Of a DNA stretch of 64,000 nt, positions 1 to 9,639 are shown piece by piece. The notes under the pieces were generated by a model. It was not told the DNA's origin and did not search any database. It saw only the letters and a list, made by a program, of their open reading frames with translations. Both the position numbers and the translations under genes were made by a program. The DNA is from an uncultured Pelagibacteraceae bacterium (GTDB lineage: Bacteria > Pseudomonadota > Alphaproteobacteria > Pelagibacterales > Pelagibacteraceae): positions 29,013 to 93,012 of the forward strand of contig CACBYV010000005.1 in assembly GCA_902543575.1 (NCBI GenBank), read 5' to 3'. Position 1 is the stretch's first letter, and each line of letters starts with the position of its first letter.

Positions 1-4
1 AAAG

Positions 5-412
5 ATGATTCATTTAGGAAAAAATACAAAAAGTAAAATTATTTCAAAAGGAATTAGTGCAGGTAAATCAGATATGACTTACAGAGGTTTGGTAGATATT
101 TCAAAAAATGCATCCAATTCTACAAATTATACTCAATGTGATTCATTATTAATGGGTAATAAATGTGGAGCGCACACAGTACCTTACATTAAGAATAAAA
201 ATTCAAATTCTAATATTGCTCATGAAGCAACCACATCAAAAATTAGTGAAGATCAATTACATTATTGTCAGCAAAGGGGACTAAATCAAGAAGAAGCCGT
301 AGGACTTATTGTTAATGGTTTTTGTAAAGAGGTATTGCAACAATTGCCAATGGAATTTGCTGTGGAAGCTCAAAAATTAGTTGGAATAAGTTTAGAAGGA
401 AGTGTTGGTTAA
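5..412 (+). CDS. sufB: Fe-S cluster assembly protein SufB, C-terminal part (5' end outside window)
   Basis: ORF translation resembles the SufB C-terminus (NKCGAHTVPYI...HEATTSKISEDQLHYCQQRGLNQEEAVGLIVNGFC); directly upstream of sufC. Confidence 0.93.
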   Translation: MIHLGKNTKSKIISKGISAGKSDMTYRGLVDISKNASNSTNYTQCDSLLMGNKCGAHTVPYIKNKNSNSNIAHEATTSKISEDQLHYCQQRGLNQEEAVGLIVNGFCKEVLQQLPMEFAVEAQKLVGISLEGSVG

Positions 413-1147
413 ATGTTAAAAATTAACAATTTAAACGCAAAAATTCAGGAAAAATCTATATTAAGTGGTTTTAATTTAGAAATAAAGCCTGGTGAAGTTC
501 ATGCAATAATGGGACCTAATGGATCGGGAAAGAGTACTTTGTCGAATATTCTATCAGGTAAAAAGGGATACGAAGTATCAGGGGAAATATTATATGACAA
601 TAAAAATTTGTTTGATCTTGAAACTGAAGAAAGAGCTCATGAAGGTATTTTTTTGGCATTCCAGTATCCTTTAGAAATACCTGGGGTGAATACAAATATT
701 TTTTTAAAAACATCCTTAAATTCAATTAGAAAAGCTAGAGGTGAAAAAGAATTAGATGCTTTAGAGTTTTTAAAATTAGTCAAAGAAAAAGCAAAAGAAC
801 TTAAATTTGATGAAGAAAAATTAAATAGACAATTAAATGTAGGTTTCTCTGGCGGTGAAAAAAAGAAAAACGAAATTTTACAAATGTCAATTTTAGATCC
901 GAAATTATCTATACTAGATGAAACAGACTCTGGATTAGATATTGATGCTCTTAAAATAGTTGCAGATGGAGTTAATGCATTAAGAAAAAAAAATAATTCA
1001 TTTTTAATAATTACTCACTATCAAAGACTACTTGATTATATAAAACCTGACTTTGTGCATGTTCTTATGGGTGGAAAAATTATTAAATCAGGTGGTGCAG
1101 AATTAGCTTTAGAGTTAGAAAAAAAAGGATATGAAAATTTCAATTAA
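413..1147 (+). CDS. sufC: Fe-S cluster assembly ATPase SufC
   Basis: Walker A GPNGSGKST, SGGEKKKNE signature, LDETDSGLDIDAL; operon position. Confidence 0.96.
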   Translation: MLKINNLNAKIQEKSILSGFNLEIKPGEVHAIMGPNGSGKSTLSNILSGKKGYEVSGEILYDNKNLFDLETEERAHEGIFLAFQYPLEIPGVNTNIFLKTSLNSIRKARGEKELDALEFLKLVKEKAKELKFDEEKLNRQLNVGFSGGEKKKNEILQMSILDPKLSILDETDSGLDIDALKIVADGVNALRKKNNSFLIITHYQRLLDYIKPDFVHVLMGGKIIKSGGAELALELEKKGYENFN

Positions 1148-2392
1148 ATGGAACAAAAATTAAAAACAGATTTTGATAAATTTATAAGTATGTCTAATTT
1201 CTCAAACCAAGAGATTAAATTAAAAAAAGAAGCTCTAGATAATTTTTTGAAAAATGGATTTCCTAGCAGAAAATTAGAAAACTGGAAATTTTCAGATATA
1301 AAACAGATAATAAAAAAAAATATTGGTGAACTAAAATTTTATAATGATTACAACATTAAATATGAAATTAACGACGAAATTTTTATAAAGGAAATTGAAC
1401 ATAATAAAATTGTTATTATTAACGGTAAAGTTGAGCGATTGAGTTTCGAATATGAAGAAAGCGATAAAATTAATTTAACGACTTTAGAAAATTTTAACCA
1501 AAACCCAAATGATGATAATTCTCTTTTAAGTCTAAATAATTCTTTTTCTAATAAAATACATAATATTTTAGTTAAAAAAAATTATTCATTCAAAAAGCCT
1601 TTAATTATATATCAAATAACAAATGAGAAAGTGAGCAACACTAATATTAATTTTCAACTAAAGTTTGATTTAGAAGAAAACAGCTCAATAAAAATTATTA
1701 ATCTTTCTGACGATAATTCAGAAAAGAATTTCATTAACAATTTATTTAATTTTAATCTTGGTAAAAATGCAATTCTTAAGAATTATAAAATAGATAAAAA
1801 AAGTAATACAAATATTAAGTATGATTATTCTAGTATTACTCAAAAAGAAAATAGTATTTCTGAAACATTTATATTTTCATCTGGTTCAGATTATAAAAAA
1901 AATGAAGTCAGCTGTAATCTTGATGGTCAATATTCGTCGGCATTTATTAATGGAATACACTTATTGTCTAAAAATAAACACCACGAAATAAAAACTAATA
2001 CTAACCATTTGTATGAAAACACGAAAAGTTATCAGTTAATAAAAAGTGTAATTGATGACAGTTCAAAGTCTGTCTACCAAGGAAAAATATATGTGGATTC
2101 TAAAGCTCAAAAAACTGATGGTTATCAATTAAGCAAAGCGGTGCTTTTAAATGAACAAGCAGAATTTAATGCAAAGCCTGAACTAGAAATTTATGCTGAT
2201 GACGTTAAATGTTCACATGGTTCTGCATCAGGTAGTTTAGATGAAGATTCTATTTTTTATTTAATGTCTAGAGGATTAGACAAAAAAACTGCAAAAGAAT
2301 TATTAATTAACGGTTTTCTTTTAGATGTTGTTGAAAAAATTACAGATGAAGAAATTAAAAAATTATTAAAAAATATGATTGGATTAAATTAA
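1148..2392 (+). CDS. sufD: Fe-S cluster assembly protein SufD
   Basis: C-terminus HGSASGSLDEDSIFYLMSRGL...LINGFL typical of SufB/SufD; operon position. Confidence 0.92.
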   Translation: MEQKLKTDFDKFISMSNFSNQEIKLKKEALDNFLKNGFPSRKLENWKFSDIKQIIKKNIGELKFYNDYNIKYEINDEIFIKEIEHNKIVIINGKVERLSFEYEESDKINLTTLENFNQNPNDDNSLLSLNNSFSNKIHNILVKKNYSFKKPLIIYQITNEKVSNTNINFQLKFDLEENSSIKIINLSDDNSEKNFINNLFNFNLGKNAILKNYKIDKKSNTNIKYDYSSITQKENSISETFIFSSGSDYKKNEVSCNLDGQYSSAFINGIHLLSKNKHHEIKTNTNHLYENTKSYQLIKSVIDDSSKSVYQGKIYVDSKAQKTDGYQLSKAVLLNEQAEFNAKPELEIYADDVKCSHGSASGSLDEDSIFYLMSRGLDKKTAKELLINGFLLDVVEKITDEEIKKLLKNMIGLN

Positions 2393-3609
2393 TGAATATA
2401 GATGATATAAAAAGAGAATTTCCAATTTTTGACGATAAAATTCAAAATAATGATTTAGTATATTTAGATAGTGCTAATTCATCTCAAAAACCAAGAGTTG
2501 TTGTAGATAGAATTTATGATTTTTATACAAAAGAGTTTTCTAATGTAGGTAGAAGTGTTCATTATTTGGCGGTTGCTGCTACCAATTTATATGAACAAAC
2601 AAGAGTATCAGTTCAAAAATATATTAATGCTAAAGATAAAGATGAAATCGTATTTACTAAAGGTGCTACAGAAGCAATTAATTTAGTCGCTAACACTTTT
2701 GGTCAAAAATATTTATCTGAAGGAGATGAAGTATTGTTGACTGAACTCGAGCATCATTCAAATTATGTTCCTTGGCATTTTCTTAGAAAAGCAAAAAATA
2801 TAAAAATAGAATTTGCTGAAATTAATGATAATGGCGAAGTAACATTAGAAGCTATAGAAAAAAAAATTACAAACAAAACAAAGATAATTAGTGTAAGTCA
2901 TTTATCGAATGTGACAGGCGCAATATTACCTATCAAAGAAATTGTACAATTGGCTCATTCGAAAAATATACCGGTTCTAATTGATGGTTGCCAAGGCGCG
3001 CCTCACTTAAAATTAGATATGCAGGATATTGATTGTGATTTTTATGCAATATCTGGACATAAAATGTACGGACCAACTGGAATAGGTATTCTATATGCTA
3101 AAAAAAAATGGCTTGAAGATTTGCCCCCATATCAAGGTGGAGGAGGAATGATAAATGAGGTTAAAAAAGAAGGTATTACTTATGGTGAATTACCTAATAA
3201 ATATGAGGCTGGAACAATGGCTACAGCTCAAGTTATAGCTTTTAATGAATCCATAAAATTTATGGAAAAAATTGGTATTCAAAATATCGAAAAACATGAA
3301 AAAGAATTATTAGACTACGGACTAGAAAAGTTAAGAAAAAATAATTCAGTTAATATTATAGGAAATCCAAAAGAAAAGGGTGGGGTTATATCATTTACTA
3401 TTGAAGGTATTCATCCACATGATATTGCAACAATTCTTGATGAAGATGGAGTAGCTATTAGAGCAGGGCATCACTGCTGTCAAATATTACATGATAAATT
3501 AAATTTACCCGCAACTGCAAGAGCTTCATTTGGAATTTATAATACTAAAGATGATATTGATAAGCTTAATGAAGCAATAAATAAATGTAAAAAAATTTTT
3601 AACTTATAA
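2392..3609 (+). CDS. sufS: Cysteine desulfurase SufS
   Basis: PLP lysine motif SGHKMYGPTGIGILY, RAGHHCCQ active-site Cys; 1-nt overlap with sufD. Confidence 0.96.
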   Translation: MNIDDIKREFPIFDDKIQNNDLVYLDSANSSQKPRVVVDRIYDFYTKEFSNVGRSVHYLAVAATNLYEQTRVSVQKYINAKDKDEIVFTKGATEAINLVANTFGQKYLSEGDEVLLTELEHHSNYVPWHFLRKAKNIKIEFAEINDNGEVTLEAIEKKITNKTKIISVSHLSNVTGAILPIKEIVQLAHSKNIPVLIDGCQGAPHLKLDMQDIDCDFYAISGHKMYGPTGIGILYAKKKWLEDLPPYQGGGGMINEVKKEGITYGELPNKYEAGTMATAQVIAFNESIKFMEKIGIQNIEKHEKELLDYGLEKLRKNNSVNIIGNPKEKGGVISFTIEGIHPHDIATILDEDGVAIRAGHHCCQILHDKLNLPATARASFGIYNTKDDIDKLNEAINKCKKIFNL

Positions 3610-4073
3610 TGGACTTAAAAGATTTATATCAAGAAATAATATTAGACCATGGAAAAAACCCAAGGAATTTAGGAAAGTTTGATAATTATAATAAAGATGC
3701 AAAGGGAAATAATCCTTTATGTGGTGATAATGTTCATGTCTATCTCAGATTAAATGAAAATAAAAAAGTTGAAGATATTGCATTTGAAGGTCATGGCTGC
3801 GCTATTTCAATGGCATCGGCATCAATTATGACTGATATGGTTAGAGGCAAAGAGGAGAAAGAGGTAAAAGAAATTGTAACTGATTTTTTAGGAATGATAA
3901 AAGAAAAAGATTCTTTAGAAACTAATATTTTAAAAGATGATGAAAAAACTAAATTAATGAGTTTATCTGGTGTTAAGCAATACCCTATGAGAGTAAAGTG
4001 TGCAACTTTATCTTGGCATACTCTCACATCAGCATTAGATAATTCAGATCAAATTGTAAAAACAGAAGAATGA
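3609..4073 (+). CDS. sufU: SufU/IscU-type Fe-S scaffold or sulfur acceptor protein
   Basis: LYQEIILDHGKNPRN, NPLCGD, GCAISMASASIM and a third Cys (RVKCATLSW) are SufU-like. Confidence 0.88.
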   Translation: MDLKDLYQEIILDHGKNPRNLGKFDNYNKDAKGNNPLCGDNVHVYLRLNENKKVEDIAFEGHGCAISMASASIMTDMVRGKEEKEVKEIVTDFLGMIKEKDSLETNILKDDEKTKLMSLSGVKQYPMRVKCATLSWHTLTSALDNSDQIVKTEE

Positions 4074-4372
4074 AAATAGATCTTAAAGAAAAAGTAATTG
4101 CTGAAATAAAAAAAATTTATGATCCTGAAATACCTGTTAATATATACGAATTAGGATTGATATACGATATTATCGTTAATAATTCAGAAGTTAAGGTTAA
4201 AATGACTTTAACCACACCAAATTGTCCAGTAGCTGAAAGTTTGCCTAAAGAAGTTAAAGACAGTATATTAGAAATTAAAGAAGTTTCAAAAGTAGATCTT
4301 GATTTAGTCTGGGAACCACCATGGGACAAATCAATGATGTCAGAAGCTGCAAAACTTGAATTAAATTTATGA
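4070..4372 (+). CDS. sufT: DUF59/SufT-type metal-sulfur cluster assembly factor
   Basis: IYDPEIPVNIYELGLIY...TTPNCPVAESLP...VWEPPWDKSMMSEAAK is a DUF59 signature. Confidence 0.88.
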   Translation: MKIDLKEKVIAEIKKIYDPEIPVNIYELGLIYDIIVNNSEVKVKMTLTTPNCPVAESLPKEVKDSILEIKEVSKVDLDLVWEPPWDKSMMSEAAKLELNL

Positions 4373-4704
4373 CAAAACAAATTATAACACTAAGCGATAA
4401 CGCAGCTCAAAGGATAAAAGAAATTATGTCTAATGCTGAAAAAGATTCTTTAGGAGTTAGAGTTGGTGTTAAGTCAGGTGGGTGTGCAGGGATGTCTTAT
4501 GTTATGGAGTATACAAAAGAAGCAAACCCAAATGACGAAGTAATAGAAGATAAGGGTGTAAAAGTGTTTATAGATTCTGCAGCAGTCATGTATTTACTTG
4601 GAACAGAAATGGATTTTAAAAAAGAAAAATTTTCCTCACAATTTGTATTTAATAACCCGAATGAAACTGAGAGATGTGGATGCGGGGAGTCCTTTAAAAT
4701 ATAG
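4369..4704 (+). CDS. sufA: HesB/IscA-family Fe-S carrier SufA
   Basis: GVKSGGCAGMSYVMEY and CGCGESF cysteine motifs. Confidence 0.9.
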   Translation: MTKQIITLSDNAAQRIKEIMSNAEKDSLGVRVGVKSGGCAGMSYVMEYTKEANPNDEVIEDKGVKVFIDSAAVMYLLGTEMDFKKEKFSSQFVFNNPNETERCGCGESFKI

Positions 4705-4763
4705 TATTTAATATACGCATATCAGCATTGCGTTTATTGCATATCTATGATAGAATCATTGAT

Positions 4764-4928
4764 ATGAACACTTTTGAGCATAAAAACCTCATTAACTCTG
4801 AAGTTAAAACACAAAAAAGAAAATCTTTATTCAGAAGTTTAATTAAACCAGTAGAAGCGGGCGCACATGGCACCCTCAACTACGTGGTTAAAAAAGGTTT
4901 AGGAAAAAATAAAATAGCTAAAAAATAA
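4764..4928 (+). CDS. Small basic protein of unknown function (54 aa from the likely ATG)
   Basis: ORF track starts at TTG 4728; ATG at 4764 is a more plausible start (MNTFEHKNLINSEVKTQKRKSLFRSL...). Lys/Arg-rich. Confidence 0.5.
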   Translation: MNTFEHKNLINSEVKTQKRKSLFRSLIKPVEAGAHGTLNYVVKKGLGKNKIAKK

Positions 4929-4937
4929 AAAAGCTAT

Positions 4938-6344
4938 TTAACAACTATAGTACATATCAAACTCAATAGGATGAGGTGTATGTTCAAAGTTGTGTATTTC
5001 CTCAAATTTAAGAGCAATATAAGCGTCAATTTGATCGTCAGTAAATACTCCACCTTGAGTTAAAAACTTTCTATCTTTATCTAAACTTTCCATTGCTTCT
5101 CTTAATGATCCGCAAACAGTTGGAACTTTTTTAACTTCCTTCTCTGATAAAGCGTAAAGATCTTTATCAAAGGATTTACCTGGATCAATTTTATTTTTGA
5201 TACCGTCAATTCCTGCCATTAACATCGATGCAAATGTTAAATATGGATTACCAGATGCATCTGGGAATCTAATTTCACATCTTGCTCCTTTTTTGCTTAG
5301 AGTTATCGGAATCCTACAAGAAGCTGATCTGTTTCTAGCAGAATAAGCAAGTAATACCGGAGCTTCAAAACCTGGAATTAATCTTTTGTAACTATTTGTT
5401 GTAGCATTTGAAAATGCATTAATCGCCTTAGCATGTTTAAGTATTCCACCAATATAATAAAGCGCAGTTTGTGACAAACCTGAATATTTATTTCCAGAAA
5501 AAACTGGAGTTTTTCCTTTCCAAACTGATTGGTGAACGTGCATTCCTGATCCATTATCACCTTTTACAGGTTTAGGCATAAACGTAGCAGTTTTACCAAA
5601 TGAATGTGAAACCATTTGAACTACATATTTATATAATTGAACATTATCTGCTTGATCAACTAATGTACCAAAAAGCATTCCAAGTTCGTGCTGACTTGGA
5701 GCAACTTCATGGTGATGTTTTTCAACTGTAATACCTACGTCTCTTAAACCTTTTAGGTATTCACCTCTTATATCCTGAGCACTATCTACTGGAGGGACTG
5801 GAAAATATCCACCTTTAACTCCAGGTCTATGACCCATATTTCCGTTTTCATAATTTTTTCCTGAATTATATGGACCTTCAGTACTATCTATGGAAAAACT
5901 TGTTTCGTTCATATCGTTTTTAATTTTAACATCATCAAAAACAAAAAATTCTGGTTCAGGACCAAAGTAAGCTTTATCACCTATTCCAGTCTTCTTTAAA
6001 TAAGCTTCAGCTTTCTTCGCTATTCCTCTTGGATCTCTTTCATAAGGATTTCTTTTAATTGCATCTAAAATATCGCAAAATAAAACAAGAGTATTATGAG
6101 ATGTAAATGGATCAACTATCTGTCTGTTTAAATCTGGTTTTAATATCATGTCAGACTCATTTATTGCCTTCCATCCAGCAATAGACGATCCATCAAAAAA
6201 TACACCATCTGTTAACATGTCCCCGTCAACTACCGATGCATCCATAGTTAAGTGCTGTAATTTACCTCTTGGGTCTGTAAATCTTAAATCGACAAACTCA
6301 ATTTGCTTGTCTTTCATCATTTTTAGAACTTTGCTTGCGCTCAT
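4938..6344 (-). CDS. glnA: Type I glutamine synthetase
   Basis: 468 aa; FVDLRFTDPRGK, FGPEPEFFVFDD, NGSGMHVHQS, NRSASCRIP motifs; AGGAG-like RBS upstream. Confidence 0.97.
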   Translation of the reverse strand: MSASKVLKMMKDKQIEFVDLRFTDPRGKLQHLTMDASVVDGDMLTDGVFFDGSSIAGWKAINESDMILKPDLNRQIVDPFTSHNTLVLFCDILDAIKRNPYERDPRGIAKKAEAYLKKTGIGDKAYFGPEPEFFVFDDVKIKNDMNETSFSIDSTEGPYNSGKNYENGNMGHRPGVKGGYFPVPPVDSAQDIRGEYLKGLRDVGITVEKHHHEVAPSQHELGMLFGTLVDQADNVQLYKYVVQMVSHSFGKTATFMPKPVKGDNGSGMHVHQSVWKGKTPVFSGNKYSGLSQTALYYIGGILKHAKAINAFSNATTNSYKRLIPGFEAPVLLAYSARNRSASCRIPITLSKKGARCEIRFPDASGNPYLTFASMLMAGIDGIKNKIDPGKSFDKDLYALSEKEVKKVPTVCGSLREAMESLDKDRKFLTQGGVFTDDQIDAYIALKFEEIHNFEHTPHPIEFDMYYSC

Positions 6345-6425
6345 ATTATCTCCTGTAGAATTAAATATCTGGGTTAATTACCAATATTGTTATAATAAAG
6401 AATACATATAATGAGGATATCACCT

Positions 6426-6482
6426 ATGCAATTTAAACATATAATTTTGCTAATAATTTCAGTGCTTTTTAATCAATCATGA
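6426..6482 (+). CDS. Putative 18-aa hydrophobic leader/micro-ORF (MQFKHIILLIISVLFNQS)
   Basis: ATG preceded by GAGG about 9 nt upstream; stop TGA ends 8 nt before the likely ATG of the next gene. Not in the ORF track. Confidence 0.25.
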   Translation: MQFKHIILLIISVLFNQS

Positions 6483-6489
6483 GTTGAAT

Positions 6490-6969
6490 ATGACTTTATT
6501 AAATAAAGAACCAGTTAAAAGAGCTGAGAAGTGTCTTAAAGAGTTTGACGAAAATCTATCAGTTGTTGAATTACAAAACTCAGCAAAAACAGCATTGGAT
6601 GCAGCAAATTCATTAAATTGTGAAGTAGGAGCAATTGTTAAAAGTCTGCTTATTAAGATAGAAAATGATTTTTTACTTTGTTTAGTTTCTGGTGACAAAA
6701 GATGTTCGTTAAATAAATTAAAAAAAATTTCTGAAAAAAAAAATGTAAGAATGGCTTCTGCTGACGAGGTTAAATCTCAAACAGGATATACAATTGGAGG
6801 TGTATCTCCCGTAGGTCATATAAATAAAATTCAAATATTTATAGATAATTCTCTAAGTAGGTTTACAGATATTTTTGCTGCAGCTGGTCATCCTAATGCG
6901 ATTTTTAAGATCAATTATGAAAAATTAATTCAAATTACAAAAGGTGATGTGAAAGATATTACAGAATGA
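6490..6969 (+). CDS. YbaK/ProX-type aminoacyl-tRNA deacylase
   Basis: GAIVKSLLIK...LVSGDKRCSLNKL...GYTIGGVSPVGH motifs. Likely ATG at 6490; track uses TTG 6484. Confidence 0.85.
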   Translation: MTLLNKEPVKRAEKCLKEFDENLSVVELQNSAKTALDAANSLNCEVGAIVKSLLIKIENDFLLCLVSGDKRCSLNKLKKISEKKNVRMASADEVKSQTGYTIGGVSPVGHINKIQIFIDNSLSRFTDIFAAAGHPNAIFKINYEKLIQITKGDVKDITE

Positions 6970-7853
6970 AGCAAGCTAATTTAACAGATTATATTTTATT
7001 AACATTATTATCAATAATTTGGGCATCTGCTTTTTTTAATATTAAAATTGCAACAGAATCTTTCGGTCCAATGACAATTGCTTTTTTGAGAGTATTTTTT
7101 GGATCTATACCTGTATTAATTTTATGTTTTTATAAAAAAATAGTAATTGAAGCATTTTCAAAAGATTGGCATTGGTTCATGTTAATAGGACTAATCAATT
7201 TAGTTATACCATTCTTTTTAATTGCTTATGGAGTAAAATCTGTGCAAAGTAATTTGGCTGCAATTTTGATGTCCACTACTCCTTTGAGTTCTACCATATT
7301 AGGTCACTTTTATACAAAAAATGAAAAATTTAATTTTGCAAAAACTGTTGGAATACTAATTGGATTTGCAGGAATTGTTTATTTGTTTTCTGATAATATT
7401 TTAATTGATGAAAATAATTTTCTTTCAGCAATATTAATTTTAGTAGGATCAACATGTTATGTAATAGGTGGAGTTTTAACACTTAAAATTAGTAAGAAAA
7501 AAAATGAAAACGTTACTGGATCAATATTAATTTGGGCAACTCTGATTTTATTTCCTTTGATGTGTTTATTAGAAACACCTTGGGAAAATACTCCATCAAT
7601 AAATTCAACCATGTCAGTAATTTATCTTGGTATAGTACCAACAGGAGTTGCGTGGCTTTTAAGGTTTAAAATTTTGAAAAAGAATGGTTTAATTTTTCAA
7701 TCTCAAGTCTCATACTTAATTCCAATCTTTGGAATTATTTTAGGCTATATATTTTTAAGTGAATTAATAACTTACAAGGTATTAATATCTTTATTGGCTG
7801 TCGTTGTGGGAATTTATTTTGTTAGAAAAGCAGATACAAAAATTATTATTTAA
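6966..7853 (+). CDS. EamA/DMT-family transporter
   Basis: About 10 hydrophobic segments; SIIWASAFFNIKIA N-terminus. Confidence 0.88.
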   Translation: MKQANLTDYILLTLLSIIWASAFFNIKIATESFGPMTIAFLRVFFGSIPVLILCFYKKIVIEAFSKDWHWFMLIGLINLVIPFFLIAYGVKSVQSNLAAILMSTTPLSSTILGHFYTKNEKFNFAKTVGILIGFAGIVYLFSDNILIDENNFLSAILILVGSTCYVIGGVLTLKISKKKNENVTGSILIWATLILFPLMCLLETPWENTPSINSTMSVIYLGIVPTGVAWLLRFKILKKNGLIFQSQVSYLIPIFGIILGYIFLSELITYKVLISLLAVVVGIYFVRKADTKIII

Positions 7854-8763
7854 ATGAAGATATAGAGCTAATATGCTCTGGTTTTGTCTCACAACATCCA
7901 CCTAAAATTGTTGCCCCACCTTCTATAAATTTTTTTGATAGATTATAAAATTCATTTGCATCAAAATTATCTCTTTTTCCTAAAGATTGATTAGGATTTA
8001 CTCCAATTTCATGAGGTTTTGCTGTATTAAATGTCTGTATTGGGCCCGGTTCATCAACTCCCCACAAATTTATTTTAAATCCAAATGGTACTTCACAATT
8101 TAAAAATTTATCTAATACTGATAGAGATATTTCTGGAGAAATACATGCACAGACTATACCAAGTGTATTTTCATCTTGAATAATTTCAAGTAATTGCTCA
8201 ATTTTTTCTTCTGAGGGTAGGTCACCATTTTTTTTTAAATGTATTCCAATTAAAACTTTTTTGTTTAATTTTTTAGATATATTAAGAGCGGCTTTAACTT
8301 CATTAGTGCTGCTAATAACATCTAAGTATAAAAAATCAGTAAATTCACTTAAAATATCAGCTTGTTCAAACATATCTTCCTCTATTAATTTGATATCGCG
8401 ATCATCAGTTATATAAGTGTTTCTTTGGCTTGGAATTGATCCAGCTACTAATATATTTTTCTTTGATAAATCTTTAGCTTTGATTGCAAGTTTACATGCA
8501 ATTTCGTTTAATTTTTTGAATTTATCACCAACTTTATTTTCTATTAATCTAAATTTTCTACAACTAAAGGTGTTAGTAACAATAACATCTGAGCCTGCGT
8601 TGATATATGATAGATGAGTATCAACTAACATTTGATGATATTTTTCATCCAATAAAGCGCTAGCAGACCATAAAGTCCCCATAGATACCATTCCTTTTTC
8701 AAGTAATAATTGACCCATACCACCATCTAAAATTCTTATTTTTTTAAAAAAATTGTTATCCAT
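7846..8763 (-). CDS. Homocysteine S-methyltransferase family protein
   Basis: ILDGGMGQLLLEKG, VTNTFSCRKF, GGCCETKPEHI zinc-Cys motif. Confidence 0.88.
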   Translation of the reverse strand: MDNNFFKKIRILDGGMGQLLLEKGMVSMGTLWSASALLDEKYHQMLVDTHLSYINAGSDVIVTNTFSCRKFRLIENKVGDKFKKLNEIACKLAIKAKDLSKKNILVAGSIPSQRNTYITDDRDIKLIEEDMFEQADILSEFTDFLYLDVISSTNEVKAALNISKKLNKKVLIGIHLKKNGDLPSEEKIEQLLEIIQDENTLGIVCACISPEISLSVLDKFLNCEVPFGFKINLWGVDEPGPIQTFNTAKPHEIGVNPNQSLGKRDNFDANEFYNLSKKFIEGGATILGGCCETKPEHISSISSFK

Positions 8764-9616
8764 TTTTTTTATCCCTTGTAGCTATAAATACTCCAACGGT
8801 TGTTATTAAAAAACCAATTATGTCAGTAAATGTTAATTGTTCATTTAAAAATATCCATGCCATCACTGCTGAAGTAGGAGGTACTAAAAAAAATAAAGTA
8901 GTAGTTTTGCCCACAGTACCCCTTTTGATTAAAAACATAAGAATAGTAAAAGCTCCAAATGAAACTAATATAATTTGGTGAGACATACCCAATATAAAAC
9001 TAGTTGTAAAATTTATGTAAGCATTTTCAAATATAAACATTAATAATAGATTAAAAAGGCATCCACCAACTGCTTGATACGCATTGTTAACTGACAAAGC
9101 TAAATTTCCACTCAATTTTTTTTGCCATAATGTTCCAGCCGTTATTGCAAATAAAGCTAAGACTGTAGCTAACAATCCTAAAGGAGGAATTTCTTTTCCA
9201 AAATCAATACCTAAGACAGTGACAGAACCAATGAAACCTAAACTGATACCTACCCACTGTTTCCAAGATATTTTTTCTCCAAAAATAGGACCAGATAAAA
9301 TATTCGTTAAAATCGGTTGAAGTGTAACTATTAAAGCTACAATTGCAGCTGGCATCCCAATTGAAAATGCATACCAACATCCACCTAAATAAATTCCATG
9401 AAATAAAATACCTGTTGAAAGACTTTCAATAATATTTTTTAATTTTCCAAAAATTTTATCATTACTGAGATAAGCAAATACAAGAAAACCAATTGTTACA
9501 ATCCCAAACCTAAATGCTAAAGCTGCAAATGGAGAAGCGTTTTGAACAATTTCTTTCCCAGATATGAATGCCGAAGACCATAATAATATAAAGAGCAAAG
9601 GAAATGATTTTGTCAT
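8756..9616 (-). CDS. EamA/DMT-family transporter
   Basis: Multi-TM, LWSSAFISGKEIV N-terminus; 8-nt overlap with the methyltransferase gene. Confidence 0.86.
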   Translation of the reverse strand: MTKSFPLLFILLWSSAFISGKEIVQNASPFAALAFRFGIVTIGFLVFAYLSNDKIFGKLKNIIESLSTGILFHGIYLGGCWYAFSIGMPAAIVALIVTLQPILTNILSGPIFGEKISWKQWVGISLGFIGSVTVLGIDFGKEIPPLGLLATVLALFAITAGTLWQKKLSGNLALSVNNAYQAVGGCLFNLLLMFIFENAYINFTTSFILGMSHQIILVSFGAFTILMFLIKRGTVGKTTTLFFLVPPTSAVMAWIFLNEQLTFTDIIGFLITTVGVFIATRDKKNG

Positions 9617-9639
9617 GGTAAAGATATATGGCGTAATAT

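Noticed and set aside
516-725. Antisense ORF on the minus strand inside sufC
   Set aside because: Shadow ORF fully overlapping a well-supported gene; no family resemblance. The same applies to most short opposite-strand ORFs in the track (e.g. 3791-4027, 4117-4380, 9084-9320, 35804-36193, 39530-39793, 47418-47726, 59292-59654).
6345-6425. Region upstream of glnA considered for a structured nitrogen-responsive RNA or operator
   Set aside because: Only AT-rich sequence and an imperfect GGTTAATTACC dyad visible; insufficient support.
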